DNA of 64,000 nt from Hyphomicrobiales bacterium (lineage in GTDB: Bacteria; Pseudomonadota; Alphaproteobacteria; Rhizobiales; Beijerinckiaceae), in contig CAKNFJ010000002.1 of NCBI GenBank assembly GCA_930633495.1, positions 186,001 to 250,000 on the forward strand. Direction: 5' to 3'. Positions within the stretch are counted from its first letter, which is position 1. Each line of letters begins with the position of its first letter. The notes under the pieces were generated by a model, which was given only the letters and a program-made list of their open reading frames with translations, was not told the origin of the DNA and made no database searches. The position numbers and the translations under genes were made by a program. Below are positions 25,961 through 37,423 of the stretch, in pieces.

Positions 25961-26527
25961 TCAGGCCTGGGCGCGAGCCAGCTCATAGATTGAGCGCGCC
26001 CAGGCCGACTTCAGGTGTGCTTCCGCCTCATCGACAGTTGTCGCCCGGCTCGTTCGCCCTCCGAACTGCCACTCGAATCCTCCATCGCGTTCGGGCCGTA
26101 TCCATCCGACCTCAACGGCATCGAACGATACCGTCCATCCTTGAGCTCGCTCTTGAAAAACGAGGGCCTCAAGCACGGGCTGCCATCGCGTTTCCATCCT
26201 CGCGATCTCTTCGCGTGAGAAGGGGTTTCGAAGGTAGGTGTTGGGTATGGCGCCGGTGACCCAGCCGACGAACGTCATGAACGCCGTTGTGCCGTCGCCT
26301 TGGTCGTAGGTGTCGTCGTATAGAACGTGATAGGGACTGCTGCTCAGTTCGAGCGTCATCGTGTGCTTTTCGCCCTCCAGCCTGTCGCTGAGGTCGATAT
26401 GCCGTGTGACGACGGCTTTGCCGTCGAGCGTCAAGAAGGCAGAGCAGGCGATGTGAGCAGGAAGGCTCGCGATGGCCCTGCGAGATGCCAGCGGACGCTT
26501 GCGGGGGAGGTCATCGTCCCAGGTCAT
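25961..26527 (-). CDS. Hypothetical protein, 188 aa
   Basis: Unrecognised protein whose ATG overlaps the stop of the upstream gene (ATGA at 26524-26527). It is Trp- and Tyr-rich with alternating strands in the middle and a helical end. No signal peptide. It forms a two-gene unit with the RHH-like gene at 26524-26943 and is separated from PcfJ-like gene 1 by a promoter-like gap. Confidence 0.68.
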   Translation of the reverse strand: MTWDDDLPRKRPLASRRAIASLPAHIACSAFLTLDGKAVVTRHIDLSDRLEGEKHTMTLELSSSPYHVLYDDTYDQGDGTTAFMTFVGWVTGAIPNTYLRNPFSREEIARMETRWQPVLEALVFQERAQGWTVSFDAVEVGWIRPERDGGFEWQFGGRTSRATTVDEAEAHLKSAWARSIYELARAQA

Positions 26528-26943
26528 GCTGCGCTGACGGTGTTCCGCTCTCCCAGAAGCAGCATCATGCCTTCGTACCCCACCTGCTGAGAGGAGAGCC
26601 CGAGTTCTGCGCATGCCGAGGCCAAGAGCGCCGTTTCCTTCCGGTCGAACCAGCCGGCCATGACCTTCGTGCCCTGCCTGGCCGTCGTATGGCCCTCGAC
26701 CTTTCGCACGGCCGCTGCCTGCTGCTTGCGGACGAAATGCGAGATGCGGACCTCGCTGAGGATCGGGTTGAAACCATCCTGCTTGAGACGACGGTTGATC
26801 GCCTTTGCCACCGTCTCCTGCAGCGTCTCGCCAAGAGAAGCCGCGCGCACCCGGACCGCGTCTGCTTCAGCTTCCGGGAGATAGATGGTGACCTGGCGCT
26901 GCGAGAGGCGCAGCGACGGCTTTGAGATGACACCCACGGACAA
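26524..26943 (-). CDS. Putative ribbon-helix-helix-type protein
   Basis: A 139-residue protein. Near the N-terminus a strand (Arg-Gln-Val-Thr-Ile-Tyr-Leu-Pro) followed by two helices matches the ribbon-helix-helix pattern of small plasmid regulators, though this rests on pattern only. The TTG at 26943 is chosen because GGAGGAA lies six bases upstream. The rest is unassigned. It is divergent from gyrB, with two AATCCTTC motifs between them, so it might regulate itself or gyrB. Confidence 0.6.
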   Translation of the reverse strand: MSVGVISKPSLRLSQRQVTIYLPEAEADAVRVRAASLGETLQETVAKAINRRLKQDGFNPILSEVRISHFVRKQQAAAVRKVEGHTTARQGTKVMAGWFDRKETALLASACAELGLSSQQVGYEGMMLLLGERNTVSAA

Positions 26944-26988
26944 CGGAACTTCCTCCAATCGATGCGCGGATTGTCCGATAGAAGCGCG

Positions 26989-27007
26989 AATCCTTCAACA
27001 ATCCTTC
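26989..27007. promoter_or_regulatory. Two AATCCTTC motifs upstream of gyrB
   Basis: AATCCTTC at 26989-26996 and again at 27000-27007, 11 bases apart (one helical turn) in direct orientation, in the gap between the RHH-like gene and gyrB. ATTCCTTC occurs further on near 27062. Confidence 0.5.
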
Positions 27008-27059
27008 GATGCTCGTCCCCGGTTCAGTGCGCGGTGGATGGCGGTTCATTGATAATTGA

Positions 27060-29567
<2,508 letters not shown>

Positions 29568-29670
29568 GCCGCGCGGCGCGAAATCCCGGGTTATGGCGTC
29601 AGGCCTCAGTCCGGGTTTTCGAAGGCCCTGAACCCGAGCCTCCTGCTCCAATCGAACCACCCGCCCCCCT

Positions 29671-31482
29671 ATGCTCGTCAATCATCAGGAAAACCGACTG
29701 GCGGTCACGGACGGAGCTCTCGCTGAGATAGGCGTTTCCGCTGGTATCGTTGAGGGCGATGGTCGGATCGGCTTTTGGGTCGTCTATCCGGTCACTGAAG
29801 GGAAGTTTCGCTTCCTCATGGCCGCCGCGAACGACGACGGTATCATCGATATCCTGCAGTCCGATGCCCCTCCTCATCCCCATGACTTCGCGTTGGCGAC
29901 GCTCGCGGCCATGCCGACCAGCCGCGTGTCGGCCGACGACGAGATCTACCAGCTCCGCGCGCTCGGGGTTCTTCCAGACCGAATGCGGCCGTCTGGTGAT
30001 GTTAGCGTCGGGATCGGCATCGCGCTCTGCAAGCGCTTCGGCGGAAGTGTAGTCGAGCAGGAGGAGCGTTTCGAGGTCATCCGCCGCGTGGCAACCTGGC
30101 TCGATCAGCAAGGTCTCTCTCGGCTACGCCAGCTTGTCGGCGATGGACGGATCGCTCTCTGCGAGACAGCAATTGCTTTGGACGGCGGGTGGCAGGACAG
30201 TGGCCGCTTCGGGCTCAGAGCCCTTCGCTGGCCATCAGAATCGGTCTCTGATGTCCGCGCCGCTTTGGATGCCTTCCCAGGCCTTGCGTCGCTTATCTTC
30301 TGGTCCCCGGCCGTATCTGGGGCACCGAAAGCGGTCGCGATGGAGATGCTTGCGACATTCGATATCCCTCCGGCGAAACGCCAAGGCCTCCTGAGGCGGC
30401 TGGCGGGGGTTGAACTCGCTCCAATCGGCGTGAGCGCCTTGAACGCTGCAGTCGGGTTCCCTTTGGATTGGATACCTACGAGGCATGACGAACAGGGCTG
30501 GCGGCGTTTCTCCGGCGCGCTCTCGCTGTTCGTTCATCTCCGAGATGCCTTCGAGACCGCACCAATGGTCTCGGCCGGCGGCTTCGGAGGACGATGGAGC
30601 GAGCTCGATGAGCGGATCCATCGGATGACGGGACGCCGTCTCGACGATCTTTGCGTCCTTCCAGGCGCAGCGATGGCAGCGGAGCTCGTCGATTTCGTTC
30701 GCGGGCAAGCCTATGACGTCGCGTTCGATTTTTTCGAGACCGTTCTTTTGCCAATGATGGCTCGCGACGGTCATGGAGAAGCTCGGGCTTCGTTCCCGAC
30801 CTTCCGAAACGCGATCGGAAAATTCCTGTTTGGCGAGCGATCGTCGGTCGACGTCATCGAGACGGCAAAGCGCTGGCACGATAGGGGCGTTTTGATTCCC
30901 ACCAGACTCAACACGGCGCGCTCCTGGGAAGCGTGGCTGCCGGAATTCACGCTCTATGACCGCGTCTCAATCAGGCAATTAACCACCGGACGTGATCTCG
31001 TCGACGAGGGCAGGAATGGTCCTGACGAGAACGGCGTTCAAGGCTTAGCCCACTGTGTCGGTAGTTATGCCTCCCGCGCGTCCCATGGTGACTGCGCAAT
31101 CCTCTCGCTCCGGACGGTTGGCGGATCGAGGCTTTCAACTGCTGAGGTTCGCTGGAAGGAAGAGCAATTTGAGGTTCAGCAGCACTATGGAAAGGCGAAC
31201 ACTCCGCCGCCTCCTGAATGCGTGAGTGCCCTCAAGCGCTATCTCAGTTGCTTCCCCGAGGGCATTCTCTCCGTAGATCGACAGGCGCTGGCGCGCGTCA
31301 AGGCGAGCCGGAAGGAAGACGTCGCTGCAATCTGCGGCTACGACTGGACCGCCGAAGGTGCAATCGAAGGGATCCTCGATCTGTGGAGACCGTATCTCTC
31401 ACGGGACCGCGCGCATATCACGCTCGATGACCTCGCGGACCGGTTTTGCCTTTCACCCCCGCCGGGCATGATGATGCGGTAG
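29671..31482 (+). CDS. PcfJ-like protein 2
   Basis: A 603-residue protein related to the one at 23672-25855 in its C-terminal region: Ala-His-Cys-Val-x-x-Tyr-Ala near residue 461, then Ser-Leu-Arg, a Ser-Thr-x-Glu-Val strand, Val-Gln-Gln and Asn-Thr-Pro-Pro. The N-terminal 440 residues are unassigned. No clear ribosome-binding site precedes the ATG, so the true start may be further in. It lies 103 bases after gyrB and 28 bases before the next gene. Two divergent PcfJ-like proteins on either side of gyrB is an unusual arrangement. Confidence 0.7.
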   Translation: MLVNHQENRLAVTDGALAEIGVSAGIVEGDGRIGFWVVYPVTEGKFRFLMAAANDDGIIDILQSDAPPHPHDFALATLAAMPTSRVSADDEIYQLRALGVLPDRMRPSGDVSVGIGIALCKRFGGSVVEQEERFEVIRRVATWLDQQGLSRLRQLVGDGRIALCETAIALDGGWQDSGRFGLRALRWPSESVSDVRAALDAFPGLASLIFWSPAVSGAPKAVAMEMLATFDIPPAKRQGLLRRLAGVELAPIGVSALNAAVGFPLDWIPTRHDEQGWRRFSGALSLFVHLRDAFETAPMVSAGGFGGRWSELDERIHRMTGRRLDDLCVLPGAAMAAELVDFVRGQAYDVAFDFFETVLLPMMARDGHGEARASFPTFRNAIGKFLFGERSSVDVIETAKRWHDRGVLIPTRLNTARSWEAWLPEFTLYDRVSIRQLTTGRDLVDEGRNGPDENGVQGLAHCVGSYASRASHGDCAILSLRTVGGSRLSTAEVRWKEEQFEVQQHYGKANTPPPPECVSALKRYLSCFPEGILSVDRQALARVKASRKEDVAAICGYDWTAEGAIEGILDLWRPYLSRDRAHITLDDLADRFCLSPPPGMMMR

Positions 31483-31510
31483 CCGGCCGTCGCCGGCGAG
31501 AGGCATCGAC

Positions 31511-32305
31511 ATGTACAAGCTGACCCTTTCCAGCCGCGGCAACCCCGATTTCGGGCAGGACTCCACCCGGAGCTTGCCGGGTGTGGCCGATCTCACGATC
31601 GAGGTGGTCGACTTCGCTGAAGCCTCGCAGGAATGCAGGAGCTTCATCGAGCGGAATGGTCTGGGCGGAGGCAACTGGTCCGGCGGCTCGATCGTTGACG
31701 CTGAGGGCAAACTAGTCGGCCAGGTCAGCTACAATGGGAAGGTTTGGAAGGCGGGCGAGGATTTCAAGCTCGGAGCAACGCCGATCTTCAACCCCCATCC
31801 CGAAAAGTCCGAGCCGGCAGACAAGTTCGCATACGAGATCGCTCGGATCGAGGTTCCCGGGCTCGGCACGCTTGAGGCCCAGGGCTGCTTCCGCGCCGCG
31901 GTGATCAAGTCGATGCCGGGGAGCTTCAAGATCGACGGCCAGGACGTCGAATTCTATGTCAACGCGTCCTATAAGCCCAAAGGCAAGATCGCCTTCCATG
32001 GTCGCTCTTTGAGCGTCCTACCCGGCGGAGATCTACGGCAAAGCCAGCAAGCGCCGCAGGAGTTCTTCCTCGCCATCAAGGCTGCTCTCACCAAGTGGGC
32101 TGCCACGCCCGAGGCGCAGAAGCTCGTTATCCGAAACGACATCAAGGATCAGAACCGCTCCATCGGGTGGCACGATCACGCTATCGGTATCGCAAAGAAG
32201 CAGATCGCGGAGCACGAGGCCAACCAGGCAGCGATGCGAGAGCGCATCGCTGCCTATGAGCAGGAGCTTGAGCGGTTCGAGCGCGGCAGTTCGCCGAAAT
32301 TGTAG
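31511..32305 (+). CDS. Hypothetical protein, 264 aa, C-terminal coiled coil
   Basis: Unrecognised protein with GAGAGG before its ATG. Residues 1-190 are mixed alpha/beta, rich in Gly and Phe; residues 215-255 form a charged helix likely to be a coiled coil. No signal peptide. It is the last gene before the 1.1-kb non-coding repeat region. Probably co-transcribed with PcfJ-like gene 2. Confidence 0.68.
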   Translation: MYKLTLSSRGNPDFGQDSTRSLPGVADLTIEVVDFAEASQECRSFIERNGLGGGNWSGGSIVDAEGKLVGQVSYNGKVWKAGEDFKLGATPIFNPHPEKSEPADKFAYEIARIEVPGLGTLEAQGCFRAAVIKSMPGSFKIDGQDVEFYVNASYKPKGKIAFHGRSLSVLPGGDLRQSQQAPQEFFLAIKAALTKWAATPEAQKLVIRNDIKDQNRSIGWHDHAIGIAKKQIAEHEANQAAMRERIAAYEQELERFERGSSPKL

Positions 32306-32547
32306 CCCAGGCCATATTCTGCCTTCATGCGAGATTTGCCGCTCGCAAGAGGTAGGCCGCTAACCCTGGCAGCACGATGACGACCTCTATGGCGACAAAC
32401 AACGGTCGATATCCTGGCCACGTTGTGGAAATCGTCCGTGCCATCTCGCGGTACATCCACAACAGGATCTGTGCGAACTTCAAATCCAACGTCTAATCCT
32501 TCCTGCGTTTCCCACTCCGTAGAGTCTTAGTTCGAGGGGATATGGGT

Positions 32548-33244
32548 GTTATAGTGAACACCGTGACGCCATCCTCTCTCAAACCCGTATGCGGATTATA
32601 GGGGACAGCCCACGGCAACGAATGCGGCCCGTGTGCTTTGCTCAGATCTTCATTAGGCTCCTCCCCTCATTGATCTGCGTGATTGTCCTTGAGCGCCGTC
32701 TGTGGAGTATAGTGTACGGGCCTCGCAGCACCGCGGAGCACGGATGTCATGTCGACGTATGCCGATTCCATCTACGCCGTAGCTGGTGCCTTGCTTCTCC
32801 CGCACACCGGACTGGCTGAGATAGTGTACGCCTGAGGGACGACGGCTCATTCGTCTCCCCTGTGGTCTTCTTCGTTATGTTCTGGTGGCAAGTTCATTCC
32901 TCCTCACGCGGCGTAGAGCCGCGACTTGGGAACGATCTCACGGGAGAATATGAACGTTATAGTAGACGCCTGCTGGAGAGGCCCAAGCGTCTGGGCCCAC
33001 CGCTTGGGCCGAATGATTTCTCGTACCAAACCGCATCTCCTCACCCGGCGCAGTGCCGCTATCGGCGAACGATGCCGTTGGCGAGTATGTACTTTACAGA
33101 CGATACCTGGATGGATCTGATCCGCGGTCTCGGTCCATTTGTGGCTTTGGGTGCCGCTTTTTCCCACGGTCCTCACTCCTGAAGCGGGTAATGCCGCGTT
33201 CAGTGGCCATCTCATGCCGACGACTGCGAGTTATAGTATACAGC
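32548..33244 (+). repeat. Degenerate tandem repeats with TATAGT-NN-AC boxes
   Basis: A box reading TATAGT, two bases, then AC and usually (A/G)CC, occurs on one strand at 32550, 32597 (TATAGG), 32708, 32820 (GATAGT), 32958 and 33232; a decayed copy is at 33086-33099. Around the last three boxes the whole unit of about 130-145 bp is alignable: TCCTCAC at 32901, 33038 and 33170, then a GC-rich GGCGnAGnGCCG-like stretch. At 32936 and 33210 TCTCA stands exactly 17 bases before TATAGT, promoter-like spacing. Earlier units are more diverged. The array could be tandem promoters, small-RNA genes or protein-binding iterons. Confidence 0.65.
32980..33010 (+). other. Perfect 10-bp hairpin inside repeat unit
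   Basis: GGCCCAAGCG, 11 bases, then the exact reverse complement. It begins 17 bases after the TATAGT box at 32958, so it would lie near the 5' end of any transcript started there. Not repeated in the neighbouring units. Confidence 0.5.
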
Positions 33245-33319
33245 CGGCAAGGTGCGCCCATCCACCGATTCATGAATTGCGTCCTCATTCCTTGATGGAC
33301 CGCACGCCGCACTCGCCGT

Positions 33320-33327
33320 AATCCTTG
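33320..33327. promoter_or_regulatory. AATCCTTG motif upstream of 33388 gene
   Basis: Exact copy of the recurrent octamer, 60 bases before the GTG start. ATTCCTTG also occurs at 33287-33294. Confidence 0.45.
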
Positions 33328-33387
33328 TAGGTCCCTTCCCTAGCGCGGAATCGAATATCGACCGCCGGGCACCACAGGATCAGGCTC

Positions 33388-33738
33388 GTGACCACTCAGA
33401 CTGCCCCCACCGTCCGCCTCTTCATGAAGGAGCGCGAGATCATCCCGACCGAGGTGAACACGTTCTTCAATCGCCACCTCCGTCGCACCCTCGACAAGAT
33501 CAAGGCCCAGCAGATCAAGGCCTTTGGCCACCTTGTTCACCCGGAGAGTGGCGAGCGCCCGCAGATCTGGCTCGTCGTCAAGGACGTCCTCAAGGCTCAG
33601 GTCGAGGTTCGCCTGGTCACCGACTCCGAACCGCTCCGCGCGTGGCTGAAGGAGAAGGGCGCGCCGATCGGCGAGCTGATCCAGAAGGAAGGCGTCGACG
33701 CCCCCGTCATCCACGAGAATCAGCCCGACGCGGCCTGA
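33388..33738 (+). CDS. Hypothetical protein, 116 aa
   Basis: Small charged protein starting at GTG. A basic helical stretch (residues 15-45) is followed by strands and a helical C-terminus. No family recognised. It lies between the repeat region and the bactofilin gene, and has AATCCTTG upstream. A DNA-binding role is conceivable from its basic N-terminus and the adjacent repeats but is not supported by a motif. Confidence 0.65.
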   Translation: MTTQTAPTVRLFMKEREIIPTEVNTFFNRHLRRTLDKIKAQQIKAFGHLVHPESGERPQIWLVVKDVLKAQVEVRLVTDSEPLRAWLKEKGAPIGELIQKEGVDAPVIHENQPDAA

Positions 33739-33813
33739 ATTAACGCCGCATTCGTTGACCCATTCAAGGATCTCTCAATAGGGTTCTTTGAGTAAGGGAA
33801 GGATCGAATCGAG

Positions 33814-34551
33814 ATGCTTGCTCAATCCTTGGATACAGATGCCCGCGACGTCATCAGCCAGCCTGGGACCGTTCGCCTGGATCGCCCCTTCGAAGGAACG
33901 ATCAAGTGCCATCGCCTCATCCTCGAGGCTGGGGCTGCCGTGTCCGCGGATGTGCAGGTCAATCTCCTCGACATGCTCCCCGGCGCGCAGCTGACCGGTC
34001 CGGTTCGGGCTCGTGAGGTGCGCCTTCACCGTGAGACGGTGCTGCGCGGCGAGGTGCGCTCCGAGAAGATCACCACCTATGGCCAGATCATCGGCCTCTG
34101 TATCGCCGGCGAACTCCGCGGCGCGCGCTCGGCGACGTTCAGCGGTATCGTTGTCGCCGAATTCTTTGGCAGCGAGCCCGGATGCGAGATCAAGGGCGGC
34201 CTCCGCGCCGCGATCGGCCTCACCGCCCAGATCGAACGCCTCAATCGCGATCGCGAGAACATCCTTCGCTCGGGCCTGCTCGCCCCTGCCGATGTCTGGG
34301 CGACGCCAAGCGATCCGTTCGTCCTTTCGGATCAGGCGGCGCCGGCCGTTCAAACAGCGGTCCCGCCCGCTCCTCTGACGGTGGTTTCGCCTCAGGAGCA
34401 GCCTGCGCCTGTAGTGCAGAGCCCCACCGTGAAGCCATCGCTTCTCGACATTCGGCGCGTCTCGCTTGCGGCTGTCGCTTCCGCGGCGCCAGAGCAGCCC
34501 CGGCCCGAAACGGCAACGGTGCACGAGTTCAAGCCCCGCCTTTTCCCCTGA
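33814..34551 (+). CDS. Bactofilin-like polymer-forming protein
   Basis: A 245-residue protein. Residues 15-120 show the short periodic hydrophobic/Gly pattern (for example Gly-Thr-Ile, Gly-Ala, Gly-Pro-Val, Gly-Glu-Val, Gly-Glu-Leu) of a bactofilin right-handed beta-helix, which assembles into filaments without nucleotide. The rest is a Pro/Ala-rich disordered tail. Bactofilins organise cell-wall enzymes, morphology or, in some bacteria, chromosome segregation proteins. It sits 22 bases before gyrA, and AATCCTTG overlaps its first codons. The fit is by pattern, so moderate. Confidence 0.72.
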   Translation: MLAQSLDTDARDVISQPGTVRLDRPFEGTIKCHRLILEAGAAVSADVQVNLLDMLPGAQLTGPVRAREVRLHRETVLRGEVRSEKITTYGQIIGLCIAGELRGARSATFSGIVVAEFFGSEPGCEIKGGLRAAIGLTAQIERLNRDRENILRSGLLAPADVWATPSDPFVLSDQAAPAVQTAVPPAPLTVVSPQEQPAPVVQSPTVKPSLLDIRRVSLAAVASAAPEQPRPETATVHEFKPRLFP

Positions 34552-34573
34552 TTGACTGAGAGAAGACTGACCA

Positions 34574-37423
34574 ATGACCGATCAGAGCCCGCCTCCGAGT
34601 GACGGTGAAGGCATCGAGGTCTCCGAGCTGTCGGAGGTCTTCAAGCAGGACTTCCTGAACTACGCGATGAGCGTGATCGTTTCGCGCGCTCTCCCAGACG
34701 TTCGCGACGGCCTGAAGCCCGTCCATCGCCGCATCATCTATGGCATGGATAACGGCGGCTATCACTCCGACAAGCCGTACATGAAGTCCGCGCGCATCAT
34801 CGGTGACGTGATGGGTAAATATCACCCGCACGGCAACCTGGCGATCTACGACGCGATGGTCCGCCTCGCCCAGGACTTCAAGATGCGTCACCCCCTGATC
34901 GATGGTCAGGGCAACTTCGGCTCGCCGGACGGGGATGCGCCGGCCGCCGACCGTTACACCGAAGCCCGGATGACCCGGCTCGCGCATTTCCTGATCGAGG
35001 ACATCGACAAGTCGACCGTCGACTTCAAGCCGAACTACGACGGTAAGGAGCGCGAGCCTGTCGTGCTCCCGTCCCGCTTCCCGAACATCCTCGTCAACGG
35101 CAGCGCCGGCATCGCCGTGGGCATGGCGACGAACATGCCGCCGCACAACCTCACCGAGGTGATCGATGCGTGCCTCATCCTCCTCGATCGCCCGGAAGCT
35201 TCGCTCGACGACATCATGGAGGTCCTGCCTGGGCCGGATTTCCCGACACAGGGCGTGATCCTCGGTCGCAGCGGCATCCGGAAGGCCTACGTCACAGGCC
35301 GTGGCTCGATCATGATGTCGGGCGTCGCCGAGATCGAGACCGGCAAGCGCGGCAAGAACCACATCATCATCACGGAGCTCCCGTATGATGTGAACAAGGC
35401 ACTTCTGATCGAGAAGATCGCGGACTATGTGACCACGGTCTCCAAGGCCAAGCCTGGCGACCAGAAGGTCGCTCAGTATGCGGTCTTCGGTGGCATCTCC
35501 GACATTCGCGACGAGTCGAACCAGGAATCCGTTCGCGTCGTCATCGACCTCAAGGCCGATGCGGAGCCGGCCGTCGTGCTGAACGCGCTCAAGCGCTTCA
35601 CCGACTTCCAGACGACGTTCCCCTACAACGCGACCTGCCTGAACTCGCGCGGCAAGCCCGCCGAGATGGGGCTGATGACGATCCTGACGGAGTTCCTCGC
35701 GTTCCGGCGTGACTGCGTCCTGAAGCGCTCGATCCACGAACTTGACGTCGCCCGCGGCCGACAGCTGCGGCAGATCGCGCTCTACCTCGCTCTCGACCGC
35801 GTCGACCAGGTGGTCGCCCTGATCCGCGCGTCGAACAACGACGAAGACGCCGCTGCCAAGCTGATGGCGCTCGAATTCACCATCGACGACGAGCTTTCCC
35901 AGCTGCTGCTGGAGGCTGATCCTGACGCTACGCTCTCGGGGACGATGCGCCTGACGCTCGCCCAGGCGAAGGCGATCCTGGATGTCAGCCTGAAGCAGCT
36001 CAGCCGCATGGGCCGGGACAAGATCTCGGACGAGCTCCGGACGCTCGCCGGCAAGATCCGCGAGCTGCTGCCGATCATCAACGACCGTGTCGTTCGCGAC
36101 AATGTCGTGAGGAACGAGTTCATCGAGATCCGCGAGAAGTTCGGCAACAAGCGGGTCACCCGTATCGAGAGCGTCGAAGCCGACGAGATCGATGACGAGT
36201 CCCTGATCGAGCGCCGCGACATCGTCGTGACCCTGACCAACTCCGGCTACGTCAAGCGCACCGAGCTCTCGGCCTATCGGGCCCAGCGCCGCGGCGGCAA
36301 GGGCAAGACCGGCATGGATACGAAGGACGATGATTTCGTCACGTCCACGATCGTCTGCACCACCCGCACGCCGCTCCTCGCCTTCACCGCGCGCGGGCAT
36401 GCTTACAAGATCAAGGCTCACCGCCTGCCGGAAGCGAATGCGAACGCCAAGGGGCGTCCGATCGTCAACGTCATCGAGCTGAAGGACGGTGACACGGTTC
36501 AGTCGCTCGTGGCGCTGCCCGAGGACCGCACAGCGCTCGAAGACATGAGCCTGCTCTTCGTCACCGACTTCGGCGACATCCGGCGCAACAAGGCGACCGA
36601 CTTCTCTGACCTCAACCGTCGGGGCAAGGGCGCCATGAAGCTGGAGAACGAGGACGGGTCGACGAGCGGCCGCCTGGTTACCGTGTTGCCGGCTGGCGAG
36701 AAGGACGACGTCCTCCTGGCGACTGCCCTTGGGCAGGCGATCCGCTTCCCGGTCTCCGACATGCGGGTCATGCAGAGCAATTCTTCGACCGGCGTCCGGG
36801 GCATCGCTTTCAAGGACAAGGCAGGCGCCGACCGCGTCGTCAGCGCGACCGTGCTGCCGCACAGCGAGGCCTCAGTCATCGAGCGCAATGCCTATCTCGC
36901 CAAGGGCACGATCTTCATGAAGGAAGGCGAGCTCAAGGACGAAGCCGGTCAGTCGACCGCACCGGCCTCCGTGACGGTCACGCCGGCCAATGACCCCGAG
37001 CGCCCCGATCGCGTGAAGGTCAGCCTCAATGTCGATCGGATGGTGGAGCTCGCCAACGAGGAACGCTTCCTGCTGACGGTTACCGCCAACGGCTTCGGCA
37101 AGCGTGTCTCCAGCCACGAGTACCGGGTCACCGGTCGCGGCGGCAGCGGCATCTCGGCCGGCGTATTCAACGATACGACCGGCGACCTGGTTGCCTGCTT
37201 CCCCGTCGACGAGGCCGATGGCCTCGTGCTCGTCACCGACGGCGGTCAGGCTATCCGGACCAATGTCAACGACGTCTCCGTCTACGGACGCGATACCCGC
37301 GGCATGCGCGTCTTCTCGCTCCCTGAAGGTCACAAGGTGACGGGCGTCGCCCGCATCTCCGATGACACGGGTGAGGAGGAAGCCGCTCCGCTCACGACCT
37401 CCAATCAGGGAACTGAACAGTGA
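34574..37423 (+). CDS. gyrA: DNA gyrase subunit A
   Basis: A 949-residue type IIA topoisomerase breakage-reunion subunit. Catalytic Tyr128 lies in Asp-Arg-Tyr-Thr-Glu. The C-terminal beta-pinwheel carries the GyrA box Gln-Arg-Arg-Gly-Gly-Lys-Gly near residue 571, which marks it as GyrA rather than ParC. In the quinolone-resistance region the usual His-Pro-His-Gly-Asp-Ser reads His-Pro-His-Gly-Asn88-Leu89; Leu89 aligns with E. coli Ser83. The last residues are an acidic tail. It overlaps the next gene by four bases (GTGA). Confidence 0.93.
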   Translation: MTDQSPPPSDGEGIEVSELSEVFKQDFLNYAMSVIVSRALPDVRDGLKPVHRRIIYGMDNGGYHSDKPYMKSARIIGDVMGKYHPHGNLAIYDAMVRLAQDFKMRHPLIDGQGNFGSPDGDAPAADRYTEARMTRLAHFLIEDIDKSTVDFKPNYDGKEREPVVLPSRFPNILVNGSAGIAVGMATNMPPHNLTEVIDACLILLDRPEASLDDIMEVLPGPDFPTQGVILGRSGIRKAYVTGRGSIMMSGVAEIETGKRGKNHIIITELPYDVNKALLIEKIADYVTTVSKAKPGDQKVAQYAVFGGISDIRDESNQESVRVVIDLKADAEPAVVLNALKRFTDFQTTFPYNATCLNSRGKPAEMGLMTILTEFLAFRRDCVLKRSIHELDVARGRQLRQIALYLALDRVDQVVALIRASNNDEDAAAKLMALEFTIDDELSQLLLEADPDATLSGTMRLTLAQAKAILDVSLKQLSRMGRDKISDELRTLAGKIRELLPIINDRVVRDNVVRNEFIEIREKFGNKRVTRIESVEADEIDDESLIERRDIVVTLTNSGYVKRTELSAYRAQRRGGKGKTGMDTKDDDFVTSTIVCTTRTPLLAFTARGHAYKIKAHRLPEANANAKGRPIVNVIELKDGDTVQSLVALPEDRTALEDMSLLFVTDFGDIRRNKATDFSDLNRRGKGAMKLENEDGSTSGRLVTVLPAGEKDDVLLATALGQAIRFPVSDMRVMQSNSSTGVRGIAFKDKAGADRVVSATVLPHSEASVIERNAYLAKGTIFMKEGELKDEAGQSTAPASVTVTPANDPERPDRVKVSLNVDRMVELANEERFLLTVTANGFGKRVSSHEYRVTGRGGSGISAGVFNDTTGDLVACFPVDEADGLVLVTDGGQAIRTNVNDVSVYGRDTRGMRVFSLPEGHKVTGVARISDDTGEEEAAPLTTSNQGTEQ

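Larger units (their letters stand above)
32306..33387. other. 1.1-kb non-coding region with repeats
   Basis: No reading frame here looks like a gene. Composition is less GC-biased than the flanks. It holds AATCCTTC at 32495-32502, a family of degenerate repeats (32548-33244), a 10-bp perfect hairpin at 32980-33010 and AATCCTTG at 33320-33327. It could be an origin, partition site, array of promoters or small-RNA cluster. Confidence 0.6.

Noticed and set aside
32862-33182. Short open frames in the repeat region (about 60-106 codons)
   Set aside because: They cross repeat boundaries, lack ribosome-binding sites and their codon use is unlike the neighbours.
32548-33244. CRISPR array
   Set aside because: Units are too long and too diverged, with no short identical repeats and even spacers, and no cas genes are present.
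32306-33387. tRNA or other structured housekeeping RNA genes in the non-coding region
   Set aside because: I found no T-loop GGTTCGA-type sequence with matching acceptor stems; the hairpin at 32980 is isolated.
34529-36862. 777-codon open frame on the minus strand across gyrA
   Set aside because: It is the antisense shadow of gyrA in GC-rich DNA; its translation is low-complexity Asp/Arg/Val/Leu-rich with no family features, while gyrA is unambiguous.
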